34,596 bases of DNA from an uncultured Dorea sp. (GTDB lineage Bacteria > Bacillota > Clostridia > Lachnospirales > Lachnospiraceae). Position 1 is the first letter of the stretch. Each line of letters begins with the position of its first letter. Of this stretch, positions 15,801 through 24,171 are shown piece by piece. Position numbers and translations under genes: made by a program. The stretch covers positions 1-34,596 of the forward strand of contig CAPEBR010000040.1 in assembly GCA_948602995.1 (NCBI GenBank). The letters run 5' to 3'. The notes under the pieces were generated by a model. It made no database searches, was not told the DNA's origin, and worked only from the letters and a program-made list of their open reading frames with translations.

Positions 15801-17411
15801 CTATGAAAACATTTTTTTATACTGCTTCGGCGTCACTCCGACATACTTCTTAAACAATTTGCTGAAGTATTTCGCATCCTGGTATCCGACCTGTTCCCCG
15901 ACCTCTCCTACACGCAGCCTGACGTCCAGCAGCATCTCTTTGGCAAGATCCAGACGGTATCCTGCCAAATATTCCTGAAAATACATTCCCGTCTCTTTTT
16001 TAAATAACTCTCCAAGATATTTTGGGTTTAAATACACCATGTCTGCCGCTTCCTTTAGACTCACATCTTCCTTATAGTGCCTTGATATATAACTCTTTAC
16101 GATTTCTACAGCCTTTTGGCTTCTCTGCTGGCTGTTCGTTTCATAATATCCTTTAATCTCCGCCAGTGCTTTATGGAGCAGAGAAACCATTTGTTCCACG
16201 CTGCCTGAACGAATAATTTTTCTGCCCCATCCATCTTTTTTCCCTATAATCCCTTCCACTTCTATTCCTTTCCTGCCCAGGACTTTATAAAGCAGATCCA
16301 ATATTTCCTGTGCCGTGGCAAAAATAAGCCCTGGATCCAACGCGTCATTGTTTTGGATATCCCGGAAAATTTCTCTCATAAGCGTGCGCGCAGCCATACA
16401 GTCCAATGTCTCTGTATAAAAGACCAGCTGTTTTTCCTGTTCCACGCCAAAAATCTTTGAAACACCTACATTTTCATACTCTGCCCCATCAAGATCTATC
16501 ACCCGGCCCGGCCCGTATCTAAGCCTTGCCTGGATACCTTTAACCGCCATATCATAAGATTCTCTGATGTTGTACAGATTTGGCACAATACATCCCGGCG
16601 CAATTGTAATTTTGTATTCTGAAGCCCCCACATTCCCACACCTGATTATAATTTCTTTTATTTCCCTTTTTATGGATTCTTTCTCCTCCTCAGGGTAATT
16701 CAGAATTACCGCATCAAAATCTTGTATTTTCAGAAGCAGGTATTCAAAACACTTTTTATCCAAAAATTCTTTTCTGCGCCGGCATGCCCAGTCTTCAAAC
16801 ACTTCTCCTGAATCCCCATTGTTATACTCAGCAGCCCCTTTATCTATAACCCCGAGTATGACCTGAAAGCACCCCGGCTGAAAAGAACATATAAATTCCT
16901 GATTGATTTTTTCTAAATCCCCAAAAATGCCCTCTCCTTGTAAAAAACAGCTTTGAAAATACCGGATCCGCAGTTGCTCAATCCTTTCATTTAGCTTTCC
17001 TTCTATTTCTTTTTTCTTATTTTCCTCCATTTTATCTGCAAACAGGTTATCTCTGATGGAAACCAAAAAGTCCGTAAGTTCCTTTCGGTCAACCGGTTTT
17101 AAAATGTATCCCAGCGCCCCATATTTCAATGCGCTCTGTGCATATGCAAAATCATCATATCCACTTATAACAATAAATTTTATATCCAGTTTTTTTTCTC
17201 TTACTTTCTGCATTAATTGTATGCCATCCATTCCGGGCATCCTTATATCTGTCAGGACAAGTTCCGGGCATTGCCTTAATATCGCCTGGAGGCCTGACTG
17301 GCCGTCATAAGCCTCCTCTACGATCTCAAACCCCATAGCATTCCAGTCCACAATGTTTTTAATCAATCTGCACACCCAAATCTCATCATCTATTATTATT
17401 GTGCGAATCAA
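15801..17411 (-). CDS. YesN-type response regulator with AraC DNA-binding domain
   Basis: 536 residues. The receiver domain (1-120) has acidic pocket IIIDDE (D8-D9), phospho-acceptor D55 in LVLTDIRMPGMDG and the conserved Lys in YILKPVD. A long middle region (about 150-420) is characteristic of the YesN group. The C-terminal AraC helix-turn-helix pair (about 430-536) shows VSLKEAADMVYLNPKYLGELF and VGYQDAKYFSKLFKKYVGVTP. Start is a TTG at 17411 with GTGAGG upstream, just behind the ATPase stop. The likely targets are the transporter/GRE promoter near 26.73 kb. Confidence 0.9.
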   Translation of the reverse strand: MIRTIIIDDEIWVCRLIKNIVDWNAMGFEIVEEAYDGQSGLQAILRQCPELVLTDIRMPGMDGIQLMQKVREKKLDIKFIVISGYDDFAYAQSALKYGALGYILKPVDRKELTDFLVSIRDNLFADKMEENKKKEIEGKLNERIEQLRIRYFQSCFLQGEGIFGDLEKINQEFICSFQPGCFQVILGVIDKGAAEYNNGDSGEVFEDWACRRRKEFLDKKCFEYLLLKIQDFDAVILNYPEEEKESIKREIKEIIIRCGNVGASEYKITIAPGCIVPNLYNIRESYDMAVKGIQARLRYGPGRVIDLDGAEYENVGVSKIFGVEQEKQLVFYTETLDCMAARTLMREIFRDIQNNDALDPGLIFATAQEILDLLYKVLGRKGIEVEGIIGKKDGWGRKIIRSGSVEQMVSLLHKALAEIKGYYETNSQQRSQKAVEIVKSYISRHYKEDVSLKEAADMVYLNPKYLGELFKKETGMYFQEYLAGYRLDLAKEMLLDVRLRVGEVGEQVGYQDAKYFSKLFKKYVGVTPKQYKKMFS

Positions 17412-17426
17412 GTTTCCTCACCTCAC

Positions 17427-18893
17427 TTAAAAGATCATTGATAATATCTGGCTCTGACTCGCTTCCCTTGCAGACAGTTTCCCTTTCACCTGTCCCTCAT
17501 GCAGCAGTAAAATACGGTCACTGATCTGCAGGATTTCTTCAATTTCTTCGGAAGCTATCATAATGCTCATTCCCTGTCTGCTCAAATCTTTCAGCCTGTT
17601 GTAGATTTCTTTTCGTGAATTCACATCCACGCCCAATACCGGTTCGTCCATTAAAAGGATATTGGGTGCGGTGCCCAGCCATTTGCAAAGCCTTAATTTC
17701 TGTTTAATGCCTGTACTAAATTCTCCCGCCGGGCGCTCTACGTCAATGTCATCTTGAAACAAATTTTCCATGCTGTATTTGACTAATGCCCGCTCCGCCC
17801 TTTTTCTGATAATTCCAAATATCCCCGCCCTTTTAATGGAAGGTATCGTTATATTTTCCCTCACCGATAAAAAGTCCACCAGCTCATTCACTCCCCGGCC
17901 ATCGGAAATATAGCCTATTTTTAATGAAATAGCATCGCCTGGGCAGTTGATCTCCACTTTTTTCCCCTCCAAATAAATATCCCCTGAAATCTTAGGATAT
18001 ACTCCAAATATCGTATCTAAAAGCTGTGTTTTTCCAGCTCCTACCATGCCAAGGATGCCGACAATTTCACCTTTATAAAGGGAAATACTGATGTTTTTGA
18101 GAATATCCGAATTGAGTCCTTCTACACGCAGCGCTTCTTTTCTGTCTTTCTCCTTTTCCAGATTACTGACCTGAATTTCTTCCCCAGCCATCATTCCTAT
18201 CAGAAATTTTTCGTCACATGCATATTTCTCATAAATTCCCATTGAAATCCCATCCCGCAGTATCATAATCCTGTCCGCGAAATTCAGGATTTCCCTCATG
18301 CTATGGGTGATATATATGATAGAAGTCCCTTTGCTGGTAAGATGCCCCAGAATCTCTTTCAGCAGGTATTCCTCATGTTCTTTCAGCGCTGCCATAGGCT
18401 CGTCTATGATGATCAGCCTTGGGTCTGTATCCAGGGCAGATGCCAGTTCAATTAATCTCTCCCTGGCAACACCCAGATTTTCATATATCCTGTCAGGCTG
18501 CAGGTTAAGCCCAACCATGCGCAGGAGTTCACGGGACCGCACATATTGCCTCTTTTTATCTAACAGGAATGTATCTTCCCTGCCCAAAAACAAATTTTCC
18601 ATCACAGTCAAATTTTTTAGGTATCTTCCGTTACGGTGGACATAACGGATTCCAAGGTCATTTGCATCCTGCGGCGACTGGATTGTCCTCTCTTCCTCAT
18701 CTACAAAAATGTTTCCCTGGTCTTTTGAAGTAATTCCGGTCAATATTTCAACAAGCGTTGTTTTCCCTGCTCCATTTGCCCCGATCAATACCAATATTTC
18801 CCCTTCCAGTACGTTCAGAGAAACATCCCTCAGGATTACAGTATGGTTTTTTATTTTTGAAATATGCTCCATCCTTAAAATTTCTTTTCTCAA
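17427..18893 (-). CDS. Orphan sugar-type (RbsA/MglA-like) double ABC ATPase with eroded motifs
   Basis: 488 residues with two nucleotide-binding domains in tandem, as in RbsA/MglA. NBD1 keeps Walker A GANGAGKTT (38-46) and Walker B LIIIDEP, but its Q-loop reads YVHRNGRYLKNL where relatives have YQE, and its signature is LGVARERLIEL. NBD2 keeps Walker A GMVGAGKTQ and Walker B ILLMDEP, but its signature is FSTGIKQKLRL instead of LSGGNQQK, and the EDRK motif is SDGRG. No permease or binding protein adjoins it; a complete transporter with a canonical ATPase lies upstream in the same unit. TTG 18893 (AGAGGTG upstream) is the likely start; the ATG at 18872 is the alternative. It may be a regulatory ATPase feeding the kinase pair. 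Confidence 0.8.
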   Translation of the reverse strand: MRKEILRMEHISKIKNHTVILRDVSLNVLEGEILVLIGANGAGKTTLVEILTGITSKDQGNIFVDEEERTIQSPQDANDLGIRYVHRNGRYLKNLTVMENLFLGREDTFLLDKKRQYVRSRELLRMVGLNLQPDRIYENLGVARERLIELASALDTDPRLIIIDEPMAALKEHEEYLLKEILGHLTSKGTSIIYITHSMREILNFADRIMILRDGISMGIYEKYACDEKFLIGMMAGEEIQVSNLEKEKDRKEALRVEGLNSDILKNISISLYKGEIVGILGMVGAGKTQLLDTIFGVYPKISGDIYLEGKKVEINCPGDAISLKIGYISDGRGVNELVDFLSVRENITIPSIKRAGIFGIIRKRAERALVKYSMENLFQDDIDVERPAGEFSTGIKQKLRLCKWLGTAPNILLMDEPVLGVDVNSRKEIYNRLKDLSRQGMSIMIASEEIEEILQISDRILLLHEGQVKGKLSAREASQSQILSMIF

Positions 18894-18949
18894 TCCGACA
18901 CCTCTTTTATCTCTCCAAAATGTACTAGTGTACTGACACATTGATATTT

Positions 18950-18987
18950 AGCTTTACTATCGCCGTTTAAGAGGCGGTAGTAAAGCT
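18950..18987. repeat. 15-bp stem hairpin inside the IS630 left end
   Basis: AGCTTTACTATCGCC (18950-18964) pairs with GGCGGTAGTAAAGCT (18973-18987) except for one wobble, over an 8-base loop. It lies 22 bases inside the left terminal repeat. It could block read-through from the activase into the orphan ATPase gene, or protect the element from outside transcription. Confidence 0.6.
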
Positions 18988-19027
18988 GGGATATAACGAC
19001 TTGAGCTTTATTCTGGCATCACCTGTC

Positions 19028-19635
19028 CTAAAATAAAAGTTGGTAAGGCTTTTCATCCATACAAACGACAGGGCATTTGGCATCATAAGGAAGCTCATAT
19101 ACATCCAGGACATCCTCCATGCACGCTATGAATTCCGGGTCTTCTTTTGTCGGGATACACCAGTAATCGTTTTTGTGAGGTCGAAGTTTGTTTTTTTTAG
19201 GGCATTGCGGATTGCCTCCCTGCTTACTGGGGTTTCCAGGATAGCTTTGGATTCTTCCTCTAACAGACGGATGGTCCAACGGGAATGCCCTTCCGGAACC
19301 GGTCCGCAGGCAAGCTCAATAAGCTGTGCTTCCATACGTCCATCAACCTTGCGCCGTGCGTTATCCGAGTTTATGTTCCTTTTAAATTCAGTGACAGCAT
19401 CGATGCCACCGTTTATATATTTTGTAACGGTATTTGTAACCGTAGCCAGACAGACGCCGTTGGATTTCGCACTTTGCTCATGGGTCAGGACTTTTCCATG
19501 AGCCTCGTCCAGATCAAGGATTATCTGACATCTGCATCGTATTGTTTTTGATGTTGCTTTCTTACGAATTATGGATTTGAGTTCCTTGAATTCATCATCT
19601 GTAAGCTTGATTACATATTTTCTGGGCCTTGCCAT
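19028..19635 (-). pseudogene. IS630 transposase, frameshifted and C-terminally deleted
   Basis: ATG 19635 starts MARPRKYVIKLTDDEFKEL, then a helix-turn-helix half (LTHEQSAKSNGVCLATVTNTV) and the winged segment (GHSRWTIRLLEE). At a run of eight A (minus strand, about 19192-19199) the reading must slip by -1 to continue LRPHKNDYWCIPTKED and CMDEKPYQL, the first catalytic Asp. The slip site could be a programmed -1 frameshift or a mutation. The frame ends right after this at 19028, so the second and third DDE acids are gone. Confidence 0.8.
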
Positions 19636-19721
19636 AAGAATCACCGCCGTTTTTTCTTAGTATACATCAAAACGGCTGTACTTACCAGTATGATTTGGCT
19701 ATATATCAATATGTCAGTACA

Positions 19722-20645
19722 CTAGCCCCCAATCTCAGCCGGAATTTTAAATTGTGTCTCCAGAAAGTCCTTCCAATATTCCATTGTACAATCTTCCGGT
19801 GCTGCAGTGCCATCCATACTATATTCCTTTGCCAATGCCTGGTATTTACTCTTGCCCATACTATGGTAAGGAAGCAGATTCACTTTATGCAGCCGCCCAC
19901 GCTCTTTCTGTGTTCTTGCAAATTCCCCCAGCATAGTAAAGTTCTCTTTTGTATCGTTAAAACCAGGAATGACCGGGATACGCAGGGACACTTCGCATCC
20001 CAGTTCCTGTATCAGCATCCGGATATTTTCCAATATTTTTTCATTCGGTACCCCTATCACTTCTTCGTGCCGTCTGGTATCCATATGCTTTATATCCAGC
20101 AGAAAATGGTCCACGTAAGGAGCCAGGTTCCTGAATATATCTTTTTCTGCATAAGCGTTGCTTTCTAATGCCGTATCCAGCCCCTTCTCCTTGCACATAG
20201 AAAGAAACGTGATTAAAAAATCAGGCTGCTGGGTCGGTTCCCCGCCGGACACAGTCACTCCGCCGTTTGAATTCCGGTAAAACGGGACATCTTTCATCAC
20301 TTCATCAAGCAGCCTGCCTGCTGTAATTTCCTCGCCGAATATCTGATAGCATTCCCGGCTGCAGTATCGTTCACAAAGTCCGCATAGATTACATTTTTCC
20401 CTGTCTATCCTTTCAGGCCTGCAGATATCCAGCGCCTGTTGCGGGCATTTGTCAATACAGGCTTTGCACTGTATACATTTATGTCCATAAAAACCCAGTT
20501 CCGGCAGTTTCTTTTGTGACTCCGGATTCGCACACCATGGGCAGCGGAGCTGGCAGCCTTTCAAAAAGACTGTAGTTCTGATCCCCGGGCCGTCATGGAT
20601 ACAATATCTCTGAATACTATATATAATTCCCTTTTTTTCCTTCAT
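19722..20645 (-). CDS. Glycyl radical enzyme activating enzyme (radical SAM)
   Basis: 307 residues. The radical-SAM cluster motif CQLRCPWC (C31, C35, C38) follows DGPGIRTTVFLKG. Two ferredoxin-like 4Fe-4S inserts are visible at C57-C67 (CIQCKACIDKCP) and C85-C95 (CNLCGLCERYC), the arrangement of activases for GRE dehydratases rather than of PFL activase, which lacks them. VTVSGGEPTQQP is the SAM-binding GGE motif. It abstracts H from the GRE glycine (G765 of the neighbour). The TAG stop uses the TA next to the IS630 end, but the uninterrupted site would also read TAG, so the protein is not truncated. ATG 20645 has AAAGGAG upstream. Confidence 0.92.
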   Translation of the reverse strand: MKEKKGIIYSIQRYCIHDGPGIRTTVFLKGCQLRCPWCANPESQKKLPELGFYGHKCIQCKACIDKCPQQALDICRPERIDREKCNLCGLCERYCSRECYQIFGEEITAGRLLDEVMKDVPFYRNSNGGVTVSGGEPTQQPDFLITFLSMCKEKGLDTALESNAYAEKDIFRNLAPYVDHFLLDIKHMDTRRHEEVIGVPNEKILENIRMLIQELGCEVSLRIPVIPGFNDTKENFTMLGEFARTQKERGRLHKVNLLPYHSMGKSKYQALAKEYSMDGTAAPEDCTMEYWKDFLETQFKIPAEIGG

Positions 20646-20677
20646 AATAATCTCCTTTTCTCAATGATATACAGTTA

Positions 20678-20701
20678 GCGGCCTTGAATATTCAAGGCCG
20701 C
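20678..20701. promoter_or_regulatory. 24-bp perfect palindrome between GRE and activase genes
   Basis: GCGGCCTTGAAT (20678-20689) is followed directly by its inverse ATTCAAGGCCGC (20690-20701). In RNA it makes a strong stem with a tight loop and no following U-tract. It is placed to protect the 3' end of the GRE message or partly attenuate read-through, so that GRE is made in excess over its catalytic activase. Confidence 0.65.
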
Positions 20702-20727
20702 CTGAAAGTATGCTCCCATATCCCCGT

Positions 20728-23097
20728 TTAAAACTGCATTTGCGTCCGGTCTATAATGTCATCCTGCACCTCTTTGTTCAGATCTACAAAAAACGCTGTA
20801 TACCCGGCAACACGTACTACCAAATTTTTATATTCCGTTGGTTTTAACTGGGCTGCCCTTAAAGTATCCGCCGATACCACATTGAACTGAATATGGAATC
20901 CTCCTTCCTCAAAGAAAGTTTTTATTAAGGATACCAAAGACTTCAGCCCTTTTTCCCCTTTCAATGCATTTGGATGATATTTCTGGTTGTATTGTGTCCC
21001 ATTTGTTACCAGTACATGATCCAAATGGGCCACAGAAAGTGCTGACTGTGTGGGGCCGTTCTTCTCGCTTCCATGCGCCGGGGTACACGCCTCCGCAATC
21101 GGGGTTCCCTGAAGCCTTCCATTTGGAGTCGCACCGCAATTAGCGCCAAACGGGACATTTGCAGAATTCGAATACTGCCCCGGTACAAAGACGCCGCCCC
21201 TCGGGTTTTTGTACTGGCCTACTTCATCGCAGAATCTTTTTAAAACCTCCCGGGCAATACCATCCACATATGGAATATTATTCCCATACTTAGGGGCATC
21301 CTTTAAAAGCATTGTCCTGATTTCTTCATATCCCTGGAAGTTATGTTCCAATGCCTCCATAAGTTCGGCCATCGTAAAACGCTGCTCTTCATATATCAGC
21401 TTTTTAATTGCCGCAAAAGAGTCTGCCACATCAGCCAGTCCAACACCCTGGGGACCGTCATGGTTATATTTTGCACCGCCGTCATGTACTTCTTTCCCCC
21501 GTCCGATACAGTCTTCTGTAAATGCTGTAATGTATGGGAGCGTCACCCACTTGGCGTGCATCGTATTTACAATGTTGGTGGTTTCAACCATAAGTTTTAA
21601 TGCATAAGATAATTGCTCGTAATATGCTTCCGTAAATTCTTCATAAGAAACCATTTCCCATGCCTTTTTCGTATGCGGCCCGACCTGCCTGCCTGTTTTG
21701 GCGTCATAACCTCCATTTAATGTGATTTCCAGGCATTTTACCAGGTTAAAATAGCCTGAGTTCGCAAAATGGCACATTTGGCCTTGCAATCCCATTTCTA
21801 CACATCCTGCGACTCCCCAGTTCCGTCTCGCATCCTTCATACTTACACCGCGGTTCATTAAAGAAGGGATCGCGATTTCATCATTATAGACCGCAGGCAT
21901 CCCAAGGCCTGCACGAATCACCTCTGCACATTTCATCAGGTAATCTTCCGGTGAATTTTTATGTACCCTCACGCATACAGATGGCTGGGGCATCTTTATT
22001 TTCATTGTTGTATCCAGGCAGATCCAGGTCAGTTCATTTACGGAATCCTTTCCTTCCTCATCTGTCCCGCCCAGTGTGATTGTCTGGGAAATCGGGTGTC
22101 CGCCGAAATATCTGGTATCTTCTTCATTCCATACTTCAATAATCTCCCCACATTTCAGCCAGAATGAATCCATTAACTCTTCGGCGAACTCTCTGGACAA
22201 AATTCCCTTCTCCCGATCCGCTTTATAATATGGATACAGGAAAAAGTCCAACCGTCCCACCGACAGGCCTGTGCCGTCCGATTCAATCTGAGCGATCAGC
22301 TGCTGGAACCATACGCACTGTACGGCTTCATAAAAATTCCTTGGCGCATGGTATGGAACCCATTCGCAGTTTTCAGCAATCTGCAGCAGTTCCTGCTTTC
22401 TTGTCCCATCCTGTTCCGAGGCCGCCATTTCTCTGGCCAAATCCGCATACCGCTTCGCAAAATCTCTTACCGCCCCGCATACGATGATAACTGCTTTATA
22501 AACAGATATTTTTTCAAAATCTTCTGGATTCACATAGTCCAGCTTCTCTAAATGCTGTTCGCATTCTTTTTGTATCCCTTCAAAACCCGATTTTAATACT
22601 TTTTCAAAATTAAGCAGAAAATGCCCTGTCCCCTTCGCCATTGTATAACTGCAGGTAAATACATTTGCATTGATACTGTCAACCGCTTCCTGAGGCATCA
22701 GCGCCATCGTCCGGTCATACACATTTTTCCCTTTCCAATATGGGGCAACCAACCGTATCTTTTCTTTTGCATCCTCTGATATCCTGAACCGGGAGCCTTC
22801 CCTCTTCTCAAATGTATCCAGTTCGTCCAAAAACCAAAGATTTATCTGAGGATGAAGAGGAGCCGCCCGTCTTGCACTTCCCTGGTTCCCCACCAGAAGT
22901 TCGTCTTGATGTATTAAAATAGTCATCTTCTCCAAGGTATCTTTCAATGCGGCCGCAGCACGGATGACCGACGGCTGGTTTTCAGTCTTTTTATATGATT
23001 CCGTCCAGATTACCGCACGTTCAGGGCAGATAATCGGTTCGGTATCAACTAAAAGATTTCGAATCCTTTCAATTCTTTTCGTTGCTCTCTTACTCAT
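20728..23097 (-). CDS. Glycyl radical enzyme, dehydratase-like, substrate unknown
   Basis: 789 residues, the length of B12-independent glycerol dehydratase (GD). Thiyl C432 and E434 lie in AGCVEMGLQG, and the glycyl loop is RVAGYTAFFVDL with G765 near the C-terminus. PFL has two adjacent Cys, so this is not PFL. Hand alignment to GD keeps H164 (here H159, GTGHF), C433 and E435, but GD residues H281 and S282 fall on T276/G277 (ESDGTGLSVGR) and D447 falls on N446. The diol-clamping residues are thus changed, arguing for another substrate, delivered by the sugar transporter encoded just upstream. AGGAGG lies five bases before ATG 23097. Confidence 0.9.
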   Translation of the reverse strand: MSKRATKRIERIRNLLVDTEPIICPERAVIWTESYKKTENQPSVIRAAAALKDTLEKMTILIHQDELLVGNQGSARRAAPLHPQINLWFLDELDTFEKREGSRFRISEDAKEKIRLVAPYWKGKNVYDRTMALMPQEAVDSINANVFTCSYTMAKGTGHFLLNFEKVLKSGFEGIQKECEQHLEKLDYVNPEDFEKISVYKAVIIVCGAVRDFAKRYADLAREMAASEQDGTRKQELLQIAENCEWVPYHAPRNFYEAVQCVWFQQLIAQIESDGTGLSVGRLDFFLYPYYKADREKGILSREFAEELMDSFWLKCGEIIEVWNEEDTRYFGGHPISQTITLGGTDEEGKDSVNELTWICLDTTMKIKMPQPSVCVRVHKNSPEDYLMKCAEVIRAGLGMPAVYNDEIAIPSLMNRGVSMKDARRNWGVAGCVEMGLQGQMCHFANSGYFNLVKCLEITLNGGYDAKTGRQVGPHTKKAWEMVSYEEFTEAYYEQLSYALKLMVETTNIVNTMHAKWVTLPYITAFTEDCIGRGKEVHDGGAKYNHDGPQGVGLADVADSFAAIKKLIYEEQRFTMAELMEALEHNFQGYEEIRTMLLKDAPKYGNNIPYVDGIAREVLKRFCDEVGQYKNPRGGVFVPGQYSNSANVPFGANCGATPNGRLQGTPIAEACTPAHGSEKNGPTQSALSVAHLDHVLVTNGTQYNQKYHPNALKGEKGLKSLVSLIKTFFEEGGFHIQFNVVSADTLRAAQLKPTEYKNLVVRVAGYTAFFVDLNKEVQDDIIDRTQMQF

Positions 23098-23118
23098 AAT
23101 GGCCTCCTTTCTGAATCC

Positions 23119-24141
23119 CTAAAATACAGAATCCGGATCATATACATCATCTACATTATCCTCTGTGATCAATTGGGAAGGCATGTCGATCACCTTATCT
23201 ACTGATCCGCCGTCAATTAATTTGATAGCCGTCTTTACGCCCTCTGCACCTGGGAATGGATACGTAAAAGTCCCTACCATAGCATTATCCTTAATGGCTT
23301 CATAAGCTTCTTTCTGCCCATCAATACTAATAATCTTAATCTCTTCCCTGCCCGCTGTTTTAAGCGCTTTCAAGGCACCAAGAGCCATAACGTCACACTG
23401 TGCATAAATCACTTCGATTTCGCCCTTAGGATACGCCTGGAGCAGGTTCTCCGTTACCTCAATCGCATCTGTCTCAATCCAGTTTCCAGGCTGCTTGGCA
23501 ACCATTTCAATCCCGCTTCCCTCCAATGCTTCATCAACCGGCTCAGATCTGTCGCGGCATGGAGATGAGCCCGGTGTCCCTTGGATCTCGACCAATTTAG
23601 TAAGGCCGTTTTCCGTCATATATTCCCTAATAAATTCACCGGCTGCTTTTCCAATATCTTTATTGTTTGCCCCAATAAAGCAGGTCCAGTCTTCCCCTTC
23701 CAATTCACGGTCAAGCACGATAACATGGATGCCCTGGCTATACGCCTTTTTGCACACATCTGTCAGCGGCTGGCTTTCAATCGGGCTGATCAAAATTGCA
23801 TCTACCCCTTTTGTAATCAAGTCTTCTACATCAGAAATTTGTTTTGTGGAATTTCCGTCCGCATCCGTAACAGTCAATTCGACATCACCATGTTTTTCAG
23901 CCTCTGTCGTAACATCTTCTACAAGCCCTGCCCTCCATGCCTGGCTTGTCGTATCAATGGACATTCCAATCTTATAGACCTTGGCCTCCTTTCCGTTGCC
24001 TGAGGCTTCTTCAATCTCTGTACCGTTTCCTGCATTGTCCGCCGTGCTGTTTCCCTGATTGTCCCCTGTGCTGCAGCCTGACAGGATTGCCGCAAAAACC
24101 ATTGCCATCCCCAGCATCATTGCCAATACCTTTTTCTTCAT
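23119..24141 (-). CDS. Sugar ABC transporter substrate-binding lipoprotein (RbsB-like)
   Basis: 340 residues. A lipoprotein signal peptide (MKKKVLAMMLGMAMVFAAIL) ends in lipobox LSGC with C23. An acidic, N/G/T-rich linker follows to about residue 55. The periplasmic-binding fold (type I) begins YKIGMSIDTTSQAW and shows LITKGVDAILISPIE, IHVIVLDREL, FIGANNKDIGKAAGEF and IYAQCDVMALGALKAL, all usual in ribose/xylose/polyol binders. It would be anchored outside the membrane and deliver ligand to the permease. It lies 21 bases ahead of the GRE gene, so transported ligand and GRE substrate are probably linked. Confidence 0.9.
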   Translation of the reverse strand: MKKKVLAMMLGMAMVFAAILSGCSTGDNQGNSTADNAGNGTEIEEASGNGKEAKVYKIGMSIDTTSQAWRAGLVEDVTTEAEKHGDVELTVTDADGNSTKQISDVEDLITKGVDAILISPIESQPLTDVCKKAYSQGIHVIVLDRELEGEDWTCFIGANNKDIGKAAGEFIREYMTENGLTKLVEIQGTPGSSPCRDRSEPVDEALEGSGIEMVAKQPGNWIETDAIEVTENLLQAYPKGEIEVIYAQCDVMALGALKALKTAGREEIKIISIDGQKEAYEAIKDNAMVGTFTYPFPGAEGVKTAIKLIDGGSVDKVIDMPSQLITEDNVDDVYDPDSVF

Positions 24142-24171
24142 AACTCTTTTCTCCTTTCATCTTTTTGTTTT

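Larger units (their letters stand above)
18928..19722 (-). mobile_element. IS630-family deletion derivative, 795 bp
   Basis: Terminal inverted repeats GTGTACTGACACATTGATAT (left, from 18928) and the inverse of ATATCAATATGTCAGTACAC (right, to 19722) differ at one base. TA flanks both ends (18926-18927 and 19723-19724), the IS630/Tc1 target duplication. The internal transposase is frameshifted and lacks most of the DDE domain, so the copy is non-autonomous but has intact ends. It separates the GRE activase from the orphan ATPase. Removing it joins activase stop and ATPase start with about 30 bases between them, as expected of one operon. Confidence 0.88.

Noticed and set aside
18894..18941. Extended start of the orphan ATPase at ATG 18941
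   Set aside because: That start lies inside the IS630 terminal repeat; TTG 18893 has the AGAGGTG ribosome site.
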